From the NCBI RefSeq assembly GCF_937952055.1, contig NZ_CALFYO010000020.1, forward strand, positions 372,001 to 436,000: 64,000 bases of DNA. Reading direction: 5' to 3'. The position numbers and the translations under genes are program-made. Under the pieces are notes generated by a model that was given only the letters and a program-made list of their open reading frames with translations, was not told where the DNA came from and did not search any database. Positions 6,177-13,817 of the stretch are shown piece by piece (within the stretch, counting starts at the first letter, position 1; every line of letters starts with the position of its first letter). This stretch comes from an uncultured Piscinibacter sp. GTDB taxonomy: Bacteria > Pseudomonadota > Gammaproteobacteria > Burkholderiales > Burkholderiaceae_C.

Positions 6177-8618
6177 TCAGTTCGCCTGCCTGAAGGCCAT
6201 CACGGCTTGGTTGCGCAGCGTGCGCAGCAGCGACAGTTCCTTCTCGCCGAGTTCGATGCCGCCGGCCCTTGCGTTGTCGGCGTAGATCAGCGCGAACGGC
6301 GCACCCTTCAGCGTCAGCGGCAGCAGCAGGAAGGCCGGCGCGCGCACGGCGCTGCGGTACCAGGCCGGCAGCCGCGCCTCGATGTTGGGCACCGTCGCGT
6401 CGCTGATCAGCGTGTCGGCACCCTTCACGCAGACCGCGGCGAACAGGTCCGTACCTCCGCGCAGCGGCACCTTGAACTGCGCCGCGACGCCCTCGGCGCC
6501 CTCGCCGAGGCCGAAACGCCCGGTCAGCGTCTCGGTCTTGGCGTCGCGCAGGCAGAAGACGACGCGGCGGAAGCCGAGCGCGCGGAACATCGTCTCGAGG
6601 ATCATGCGCAGCACTTCGTTGAGCTTGGAGCTCTCGACCATCGAGTTGGTGATGTCGGCAATGCCGGCAGCCAGCACCTCGGCAGCGCTCTCGCGCGGTG
6701 GCTCGGGCCGCGTGGCGTCGATGCGCGTGGCCTCAAAGGCGGCCACGGTGGCCTGCAGGCTGTGCGGCGAGAGCGTGTCGGCGTCGGCCGCACCGGCGGG
6801 TGGCGCGACGACCACGGTGGCCAGCAGCCGGCGCGCTGGAGAACCCAGCGCGACCTGCAGGTTCATCGCCTGCGCGGCCTGCGAGAGGCGTTGCCGTGCG
6901 TGGTCGGTCGCCGCCTGGATCTCGCGCACCGTGAGACCGATGCCACGCGCATGGCGTGCAGCCACGCCGGCCAGGCGTGTCGCCGGATCGCCCTCCGTGC
7001 GCAGCAGCGTGTCGGTCAGTTCGTTGGCCGCCAGGGTCAGCCAGCGCAGCCGCTCGCCCGGCGTGTCGGGCACGCGCGCCGGCGGCTCGCCCTCGGGCTG
7101 CCGCATGCAGCGCTGCAGGTTGTCCGGCAGGCCCCAGTTCCTCGCGATGCCCAGGCCCAGTTCTTCGAAGCTCAGGCCGAGCACGCTGATCGACGCGGCC
7201 GTCTCCGCCTGCACGAGGGCGGCCGGCGAGCCGGCGTCACGCACTCCGGCAGCCGCCATGCTGCGGATCTGCCGCGCTTCCTCGGGAAAGTAGTATTCGG
7301 TGAGCAGTCGGCCGAGGTTCTGGAACATCGCGCCGATGAAGGCCTCCTCGCCCTCGCGGCCGACACGGCACAGTTCGCCGGCCAGCGAGCCGGCCATCAG
7401 CGCGCGCAGGAATTCCTCCATGAGCTGGTTGGCGTGGCCCTTGTCCTGCATGTGCTCGAGCAGCACCAGGCTCAGCGCCATGTTGCGGATGCCGGCGAAG
7501 CCGACCAGCGCCACCGCGCGCGATACCGTGCTGATGCTGCCGCCGCCGGCATGCGAGAAGTGCGCGGTGTTGACCAGCCGCAGCAGCTTGTTGGTCAGCG
7601 CCACGTCCTTGAGGATCTCGGCCGACAGGCTGGCCAGGCTCTCGTGCTCCGAGGTGGCGATGCGCTGGATGCGCGCCACCGAGTCCGACAGCGCCGGAAA
7701 GTCGCTCTTGTGGCGCATGCACCGCAGCAGGAATTCGAGCGTCCCGCTGTTGCCGGTGGCCGCTTCGGCCTCGCCGGCACGCGGCGTCATCCACGCGCGA
7801 AGGGCATCGGCCAAGGCCGCCGCATTCGCGTAGCGCTGCGCCGGGTCGCGCGCGATGGCGCGGCGCAGCACCTTGCGCAGGTTGTCGTCCACGCTCGAGG
7901 GCAGTTCCGGCGGCAGCGGCAGGTCCTCGCCGGCGATGCGCTGCATCGCCGAGTAGGGATCGCGCTCGCGCACCATCGCACGACCGGCAAGCATCTCGGC
8001 CAGCACCAGACCGGCGGCAAAGACGTCCATCGCCGGAGTCGGCGCCGCGCCCCGGGTGGCCTCGGGCGACATGTAGCCGGGCGTGCCGACGATCTGCCCC
8101 TGGGCGCTCGGACGCGGGCCGTCGTGCAGCCGCGCGGCGATGCCGAAGTCCATGACGCGCGCTCGGCCGCCGCCGTCGACGAGGATGTTCGAGGGTTTCA
8201 GGTCGCGGTGCACCACGCCGCCGGCATGGGCGGCCTGCAGCGCGTCGAGCACGCCCAGCATCAGCGCCAGCGCCTCGTGGGGAGGCAGGCTGCCGCGCGC
8301 GCGCAGGTGCTCGGCCAGCGTGCGGCCCGGCACGTACTCGAAGACCAGGTAGGGCCGTCCGTCCTGCACGTCGGCCTCGAACACCGGCACGATGTTCGGA
8401 TGGGTGAGGCGGCTGACACTGCGCGCCTCCTGCAGCCAGTGGGTGATGTGCTGCGGGTCGACATCGGCGCCGGCGCTGATCACCTTGACGGCGACCTCGC
8501 GTTCCAGCCTGGCGTCGAATGCCAGCCGGACGCTTGCCTGCGCGCCCTCGCCGAGCACGCGGCGCAGCTCGAAGCGGCCAAGCCGGCACGGCGCGGTGAC
8601 CGGCGCGGCGTGGCTCAC
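6177..8618 (-). CDS. Serine/threonine protein kinase with HDOD and GAF domains
   Basis: 813 residues. N-terminal Hanks-type kinase with all key residues: glycine loop LGEGAQAS (22-29), VAVK lysine K45, helix-C glutamate E64, HRDLKPSN (137-144), DFG (157-159), GTPGYMSPE and DVFAAGLVLAEML. An HDOD domain follows (about 295-500: SDFPALSDSVARIQRI, LRLVNTAHF, FQNLGRLLTEYYFPEEA). A GAF-like domain is near 640-810 (IADITNSMVESSKLNEVL, FRRVVFCLRD, LLLPLTLKGAPFALIYAD). No transmembrane segment. The GTG start at 8618 overlaps the TGA of the upstream pseudokinase gene (GTGA) and places the kinase domain 13 residues from the N-terminus, so the two are translationally coupled. Probably cytosolic signalling; the substrate is unknown. 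HDOD proteins often act in motility, chemotaxis or c-di-GMP pathways, but nothing here fixes the role. Confidence 0.88.
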   Translation of the reverse strand: MSHAAPVTAPCRLGRFELRRVLGEGAQASVRLAFDARLEREVAVKVISAGADVDPQHITHWLQEARSVSRLTHPNIVPVFEADVQDGRPYLVFEYVPGRTLAEHLRARGSLPPHEALALMLGVLDALQAAHAGGVVHRDLKPSNILVDGGGRARVMDFGIAARLHDGPRPSAQGQIVGTPGYMSPEATRGAAPTPAMDVFAAGLVLAEMLAGRAMVRERDPYSAMQRIAGEDLPLPPELPSSVDDNLRKVLRRAIARDPAQRYANAAALADALRAWMTPRAGEAEAATGNSGTLEFLLRCMRHKSDFPALSDSVARIQRIATSEHESLASLSAEILKDVALTNKLLRLVNTAHFSHAGGGSISTVSRAVALVGFAGIRNMALSLVLLEHMQDKGHANQLMEEFLRALMAGSLAGELCRVGREGEEAFIGAMFQNLGRLLTEYYFPEEARQIRSMAAAGVRDAGSPAALVQAETAASISVLGLSFEELGLGIARNWGLPDNLQRCMRQPEGEPPARVPDTPGERLRWLTLAANELTDTLLRTEGDPATRLAGVAARHARGIGLTVREIQAATDHARQRLSQAAQAMNLQVALGSPARRLLATVVVAPPAGAADADTLSPHSLQATVAAFEATRIDATRPEPPRESAAEVLAAGIADITNSMVESSKLNEVLRMILETMFRALGFRRVVFCLRDAKTETLTGRFGLGEGAEGVAAQFKVPLRGGTDLFAAVCVKGADTLISDATVPNIEARLPAWYRSAVRAPAFLLLPLTLKGAPFALIYADNARAGGIELGEKELSLLRTLRNQAVMAFRQAN

Positions 8619-10456
8619 GCGGCGCCGCCGCTGGTCTGCATGGTCTCTCCCTCGGCGTCGCGGTCGCTGGTCGCGGTGCGCGGCATCGCGGCGGCGGCCG
8701 TGCCGTTGTGCAGCGCTGCGCGCGCGCCTTGCAGGGCGTCCTGCAGGTCGCGGGCGCTGAGCTCCAGCACGCGGGAGTAGCGCTGCGCCACATGCGCCAG
8801 CGCTGCGCCGACCTTTGCGGCGCTCAGCCGCGTCATCGCATCCACCGCCTCGTTGGCGGCGCTGGCGGCAGCGCGCAGCATGTCGGCATCGTCGTCGGGC
8901 AGGCGCACGGGCTTGTCCACTGGCAACCGGCGGATCATGTGCTGCACTTCGTCGCCCAGGCCCCAGTGCCGCGCGACCGCAGCGCCGAGCGACTCGATGC
9001 CGGTACCGAGCACGGCGTAGGAGGACGAGTCCTCGCTCATGCCAGGATGCTCGCTGCCGCCGGCCCGCGCGCTGGCCACGGGCTGCATGAGCTGGCGGAT
9101 CTGCTCGGATTCCTCGGGGAAGTGATACTGCACCAGCAGGCGGCCGAGATTCTGCAGCACGGCCACCAGGTAGACGACCTCCGGGTCGTAACCTGGCGGG
9201 CGCAACGCCTGCGCAGCATGCCCTGCCAGGTGCACCTGGTTCATCACGCGCGCCAGCGCCGCGGCACCTGACTCCGACATCGGGCCCGGCCATTGGCGCA
9301 AGGCGTTGGCGGCACTGCGCACGCCGTCGACGCCGAGCAGCGCGATCGCGCGGCGCAGCGTCAGCACCGGGCCGATGCCGGCCATCTGCGTGCCACGCAC
9401 CTGCGCCGAATTGACGGTGCGCAACAACTCGAAGCTCAGCGCCATGTCCTGCAGCAACTGCTCGGCGATCTCGTCGGTGCGCTGCGTGTCCGTGAAGGAA
9501 AGCCTGGCCATGCGCCGCGAGATGCCCGGCAGCGCCGGCAGGTGGCCGACGGTGCGCAGGCGATCGAGGAGCAGCGCGATCGGGTCGCCCTGGCCTTTCG
9601 CCTCGACCTCGCGCCAGCCCTCCAGCGCGCGCAGCAGTGTGCGCGCATTGTGGTAGCGCTGGCGCTCCAGCGTCGCCGTGCAGCGGTTGGCGATGGCGCG
9701 CAGTCCCTCGGGCACCGGCTGCGGCGTGGACCAGGGCAGTCGCACGAGGTCGCGCCCCGGCGGCGCCAAGCGCGCGAGGACGACGCCCACGTCGGGTTCA
9801 TCGAGCACCGGCGCGCCGGCCAGCAACTGGTGCAGCAAGACGCCGCAGGCGAGCACGTCGCGTCCGGCGGCGTCGCGCAGGGTGCGCAGCGCACCTGCGT
9901 CCATGGCCATGCCGCGTTCGTTCGCCGGGCCATCGCCCGGGCTCGCGGCGCCCGCCCCCACGGCCCCCAGGGCGGTCACCCGTACTTGCCCTTGCGGCCC
10001 GACCAGCAGCGCATGCAGTTGCAGGTCGCAGTGCACCGCGCCCGACTCGTGCGCGAAGGCCAGGCCCTGCAGGGCCTGGCAGATCAGTTCGACCACCTCC
10101 AGCGGCGTGGGCCGCGGCTGGGCGATCAGCCACTCGCCGAGCGTGACACCGAGCGCACGGTCGCAGGCGATGTAGGGCCATTGGTCCTGCACGCCGACTT
10201 CGACGACATGGGCCAGGTTCGGGTGATTCAGCCGCGCTGCCCGTTTCATCTCGCGCAGGCGGTGTTCGAGCGCGACGGCATCGGCCGGCTGCACGCGCGG
10301 CAGCGTCAGCATGACTTCTTGGCCGAGTCGAGGGTCGAAGGCCAGCCAGGCCATGGTGCCCTGGCTCCTGCTCAGCAACTGGCGCAGCTCGAAGCGGCCG
10401 AAGGCACGCGTCGGGCTGGATCGGGCGGCAGTGGCGGGCGGGGCTGAGGCGGCCAT
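8615..10456 (-). CDS. Pseudokinase-HDOD protein, partner of the downstream kinase
   Basis: 613 residues with the same kinase-HDOD plan as its neighbour but no GAF domain. The fold is recognisable (AFGRFELRQLL, AARLNHPNLAHVVEVG, ALQGLAFAHESGAVHCDL), but catalytic residues are lost. The glycine loop reads LLSRSQGTM. The VAVK lysine is a threonine (T51). HRD is HCD (142-144), its lysine is Q146 and its asparagine A149. DFG is ALG (162-164). Phosphoryl transfer is therefore unlikely. The HDOD domain (about 300-510: GHLPALPGISRRMARL, LLRTVNSAQV, LQNLGRLLVQYHFPEE) closely parallels that of the kinase, which suggests duplication. It ends in a GTGA overlap with the kinase gene. Likely an allosteric partner or scaffold; that role is inference. 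Confidence 0.85.
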   Translation of the reverse strand: MAASAPPATAARSSPTRAFGRFELRQLLSRSQGTMAWLAFDPRLGQEVMLTLPRVQPADAVALEHRLREMKRAARLNHPNLAHVVEVGVQDQWPYIACDRALGVTLGEWLIAQPRPTPLEVVELICQALQGLAFAHESGAVHCDLQLHALLVGPQGQVRVTALGAVGAGAASPGDGPANERGMAMDAGALRTLRDAAGRDVLACGVLLHQLLAGAPVLDEPDVGVVLARLAPPGRDLVRLPWSTPQPVPEGLRAIANRCTATLERQRYHNARTLLRALEGWREVEAKGQGDPIALLLDRLRTVGHLPALPGISRRMARLSFTDTQRTDEIAEQLLQDMALSFELLRTVNSAQVRGTQMAGIGPVLTLRRAIALLGVDGVRSAANALRQWPGPMSESGAAALARVMNQVHLAGHAAQALRPPGYDPEVVYLVAVLQNLGRLLVQYHFPEESEQIRQLMQPVASARAGGSEHPGMSEDSSSYAVLGTGIESLGAAVARHWGLGDEVQHMIRRLPVDKPVRLPDDDADMLRAAASAANEAVDAMTRLSAAKVGAALAHVAQRYSRVLELSARDLQDALQGARAALHNGTAAAAMPRTATSDRDAEGETMQTSGGAA

Positions 10457-10467
10457 CGGTCGTGGCA

Positions 10468-10479
10468 GGTGACGTCACC
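10468..10479. promoter_or_regulatory. Perfect 12-base palindrome before the pseudokinase gene
   Basis: GGTGACGTCACC lies 11 bases upstream of the pseudokinase ATG (10456). A further half-site, GTTACCG on the minus strand about 20 bases away, resembles GTCACCG. This looks like a dimeric repressor or activator site that would control the kinase pair. The protein that binds it is unknown. The rest of the 140-base gap to addA shows a GC-rich palindrome at 10580-10591 and nothing else clear. Confidence 0.4.
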
Positions 10480-10595
10480 GGATTGGAAGCGACGGTAACA
10501 GGGGCCGAAGGCACGATCAGGGGGTCGAAAGCGGCCCAATCGTGTGCTTCGCCACGCGCCCGGGCGATTTGCGAACAATGCCGCGCGCGGCCGGC

Positions 10596-13500
10596 TCAGG
10601 CCGACTCGATCAGGCGGCCGTCACCGGCGATGAACGCGCTGCGCACCCGGGCGCCGGGCTGGGCCTGCCGAACCGCGGCGCGGTAGGCGGCGAGCTGGTC
10701 GTGGTAGACCGACAGTTCTTCCGGGCGATGCTGGAGCTTGTAGTCGAGCACCCACCAGGTGTCGACGCCCTGCTCGTCCATCCGCACCAGGCGGTCGATG
10801 CGCAGCACCGTGCCGTCCAGGCTGACCGGTACCTCGTTGCCTGCCCAGCGCAGTGCCGACGGATCGAAGAATCGCGCGCACTCCGGGCTGGCGAGGATGC
10901 GGCCGATGACGCGGGCGACCGCCTCGACCGGTGCGCCGAACTCGGCGGCCGCGGCCTCGGCCAGACGAGCCGGCTCGCCGCCGGTGCTGCCGTGCCACTC
11001 GAGCACGCGGTGCACCGCCTGGCCGAGGCGCGAGGCGGCACTGTCCTGGCGAGGGCGCGGCGCGATCGACGAGGGTGCGCCCGACCAGCGCGGCAATTCG
11101 TCCAGCAGCGGCGGCGGCTCGACGCGCGCCTCGGACCGGACCGCAGGCTGTGCCGGCCACGGCGACGCCACGGCCTCGATGCGCTGCCACCAGCTCGCCG
11201 GCGCGTTCTGGCGCGGCCGCGGCTGCGTCGCGCTGAACACCAGCCGGCGGCGCGCGCGCGTCATCGCGACGTACAGGCCGTTGAGCTCCTCGCGGCGGCG
11301 CGAGCGCCTCTCTTCGTCGAGCGGTCCGGCCAGGTCGAGCGGGCAGCGGCCCTCGCTGTAGAGGAAGGCACAGCGCCGCGGCGCGTCGGCCTGCACCGGC
11401 CAGTCGACCAGCAACGTGGCGGTCTCTGCCTGCGGTGGCTCGGGGTCCGCATCCATCACGAACACCACATCGGCCTCGAGACCCTTCGCTCCGTGCACGG
11501 TGAGCAGCCGCACCGCGCCACCCAGGTCGGGCGCCGGGACCGTGATGGTGCGGCGCTTGAGGGCACGCACGAAGCCGTAGGGCGTGGCGTATCGCCCGCC
11601 GTCGAGCTCCAACGCCTGGGCCAGCAGTGCGTCGACATGGGCCAGCGCGGTGGCGCGCTGCGCGGCCGGCACGCGGGCGGCGAGCCGCTCGCGCAGCTCG
11701 CCCTGCGCGACGATGCGGTCGAGCAGGTCGTGCGGCGGCAGTCCGCGCGCCGCCTCCTGCCAACCGGCCATCAGCGCCTTGGCGCGCTGCAGCGCCGCAC
11801 TGCCGCCGTCGTGGTCGAGCAGCGCCTGCCACCAGTCGCCGCTCGGCTCGGCGCGCTGCGACAGCTCGAGCAGGTCATCGTCACTGGCGTCGAACAGCGG
11901 GCTGCGCAGCGCGCGCGCCAGCGACAGCCGGTGCTGCGGCGACACCAGCGCGTCGAGCACGGCCACCAGGTCCTGCGCCTCGGGGGCCTCGATCAGCGAG
12001 GCATCGTCCACCGCCACATGGGCAATGTGTCGCTGCTTGAGCGCCTGTGCGAGCAGGCGCAGCGGCGCACGCTTGCGGCTGAGCACCATGATGTCGCCGG
12101 CGTCCACGCCCTCGTCGAGCTGCTGCTGGATTGCCTCGGCCACCTGCTGCGCCTCCTGCTCGCGTCGCTCGGTCTCGGGCTCGTGGCGCGCCTGCGTGAG
12201 GCTGTCGCGCCAGGGCGCCGTTTCGGCCGGTGCGGCGCGGCGTTCGCTCGGCGGGCGCGACACGCGTGGCAGTGCGAACAGCGCCGGCTCGGCGTCGGCC
12301 TCCACCTCGGAGGTATGGGCACGGTAGCCACCGAACTCGCCGGCCTGCTGCGCCTCGTGAAATACCGCGTTGAGCGCGTTCAGCACGCCCGGAACGTTGC
12401 GCCGCGTGTGGTCGCACTCGAGCACGCAGCCGCCGAGCGCCTCGACGACGAACTCGCGCACCGCACCGAACACGCGCGGCTCGGCGCGGCGGAAGCGGTA
12501 GATGCTCTGCTTGGGGTCGCCGACGACGAACACCGAGGGCGGCCGCTGGCCGCTCGCGCCGCCGCCGGCACCGGCGTAGCCCGACAGCCAGGCATGCAGC
12601 GCATGCCACTGCAGCGGGCTGGTGTCCTGGAACTCGTCGATGAGCACATGGCGGATGCGCGCATCCAGCCGCTCCTGCACCCAGCCCGACAGCGACGCAT
12701 CGCGCAGCAGCGCCAGCGCACCGCGCTCGAGGTCGTTCATGTCGAGCAGGCCGCGCTCGCGCTTGTAGGCGGCGTACTCGGCCAGCAGCACCCGCGACAG
12801 GCGCACCATGCGCGCATGCTCGAGGTGGCAGTCATGCTGGTGCTGGCGCACGGCGAGCGCCTCCAGCGCGCGCTGCGTGGCCGCGAGGCCGTCGACCTCG
12901 CCGAGCTGGCGCGGCTCTGCGTCCTTGGTGAACAGGGCCGCCCAGACCACGTCGAAGCGCGCCTCGGCGGCGTCGATCGCCAGTGCGCGTTCGAGCGCCA
13001 CCGCCGCGCCGGCGGCCTTCTTGCCGCCGCGCGCCAGCGCCACGGCGAGCGCCGAGAGGTCGTCTCGCCACGCCGCACGGCACAACTCGGCGCGCGGCTC
13101 GGGCTCGCCCGCCGCGACCGCCGGCGCCACCGCGTCCTCCAGACTGCCCTCGCGGTCGGCGAGTTCCAGTTCGACGCGCCGCGCCAGCACCGCATCGAAC
13201 CACTTCCCCGCCTGGCTGCGACCGCGCGAGGCAATCAGTGCGGTGTGGTCGTCGCACCGCGCCGGCTCGCGCAACAGCGCGGCATGGAAGCGCCGCATCA
13301 CCTCGCTGCGGTGGTCGGCGAGGTCCTGCAGCAGCTCGCCGTCGGGATCGATGCCGATTTCGTCCAGCAACTCGTACGGCGCGGCGCGCAGCAGCTGCGC
13401 GAACCAGGCATGGAAGGTGCGCACCTCGACGGCCCGGCCGCCGTCGAGCACGCGGCGCTGCAGGCCAGCCAGCGCTTCGCCGAGCCGCGCCGCCTCGACG

Positions 13501-13817
13501 GCGGGCACGCCGCGGGCACGCAGCTGCGCCTCACGATCGTCCGCGCTCAGAGTCGGTGCCGCGAACTCGCGCAGCCACTGGTCGAGCCGATCGCGCATCT
13601 CGCCGGCGGCCTTGCGCGTGAAGGTGATGGCGAGGATCTCCTGCGGCTGCGCGCCATCCAGCAGCGCGCGAACGATGCGCGACACCAGCATCCAGGTCTT
13701 GCCCGCGCCGGCGCAGGCCTCCACGACCACGCTGCGGCGCGGATCGCAGGCCAAGGCGTAGAAGGTCTCGCGAGAGACCGGCGCGCCATCGGCGCGATAG
13801 GCCGGCGCGCCGCTCAT
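10596..13817 (-). CDS. addA: AddA-type helicase/nuclease (UvrD superfamily)
   Basis: 1073 residues. Superfamily 1A helicase with Walker A ACAGAGKT (34-41), motif Ia ITFTRKAAGEMRDRL, motif II VLIDEFQDTSPLQW, motif III VVGDPKQSIYRFRRA, motif V LLTVHGAKGLEADVVF and motif VI LYVAMTRARRRLVF. The C-terminus carries a RecB/PD-(D/E)XK nuclease core (LRIDRLVRMDEQ then WVLDYKL). With AddB it should process double-strand ends for RecA loading, the role RecBCD plays in enterics. The start at 13817 overlaps the addB stop (ATGA); an in-frame start 12 codons upstream lies inside addB and seems less likely. Annotation pipelines often call such proteins UvrD-helicase domain proteins. Confidence 0.85.
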   Translation of the reverse strand: MSGAPAYRADGAPVSRETFYALACDPRRSVVVEACAGAGKTWMLVSRIVRALLDGAQPQEILAITFTRKAAGEMRDRLDQWLREFAAPTLSADDREAQLRARGVPAVEAARLGEALAGLQRRVLDGGRAVEVRTFHAWFAQLLRAAPYELLDEIGIDPDGELLQDLADHRSEVMRRFHAALLREPARCDDHTALIASRGRSQAGKWFDAVLARRVELELADREGSLEDAVAPAVAAGEPEPRAELCRAAWRDDLSALAVALARGGKKAAGAAVALERALAIDAAEARFDVVWAALFTKDAEPRQLGEVDGLAATQRALEALAVRQHQHDCHLEHARMVRLSRVLLAEYAAYKRERGLLDMNDLERGALALLRDASLSGWVQERLDARIRHVLIDEFQDTSPLQWHALHAWLSGYAGAGGGASGQRPPSVFVVGDPKQSIYRFRRAEPRVFGAVREFVVEALGGCVLECDHTRRNVPGVLNALNAVFHEAQQAGEFGGYRAHTSEVEADAEPALFALPRVSRPPSERRAAPAETAPWRDSLTQARHEPETERREQEAQQVAEAIQQQLDEGVDAGDIMVLSRKRAPLRLLAQALKQRHIAHVAVDDASLIEAPEAQDLVAVLDALVSPQHRLSLARALRSPLFDASDDDLLELSQRAEPSGDWWQALLDHDGGSAALQRAKALMAGWQEAARGLPPHDLLDRIVAQGELRERLAARVPAAQRATALAHVDALLAQALELDGGRYATPYGFVRALKRRTITVPAPDLGGAVRLLTVHGAKGLEADVVFVMDADPEPPQAETATLLVDWPVQADAPRRCAFLYSEGRCPLDLAGPLDEERRSRRREELNGLYVAMTRARRRLVFSATQPRPRQNAPASWWQRIEAVASPWPAQPAVRSEARVEPPPLLDELPRWSGAPSSIAPRPRQDSAASRLGQAVHRVLEWHGSTGGEPARLAEAAAAEFGAPVEAVARVIGRILASPECARFFDPSALRWAGNEVPVSLDGTVLRIDRLVRMDEQGVDTWWVLDYKLQHRPEELSVYHDQLAAYRAAVRQAQPGARVRSAFIAGDGRLIESA

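Noticed and set aside
6207..8780. Long plus-strand open frame opposite the kinase gene
   Set aside because: The minus-strand frame carries all kinase, HDOD and GAF motifs; the opposite frame has none.
8619..9293. N-terminal extension of the active kinase up to 9293
   Set aside because: The extension lies inside the pseudokinase gene in another frame; the GTG at 8618 with GTGA overlap fits domain boundaries.
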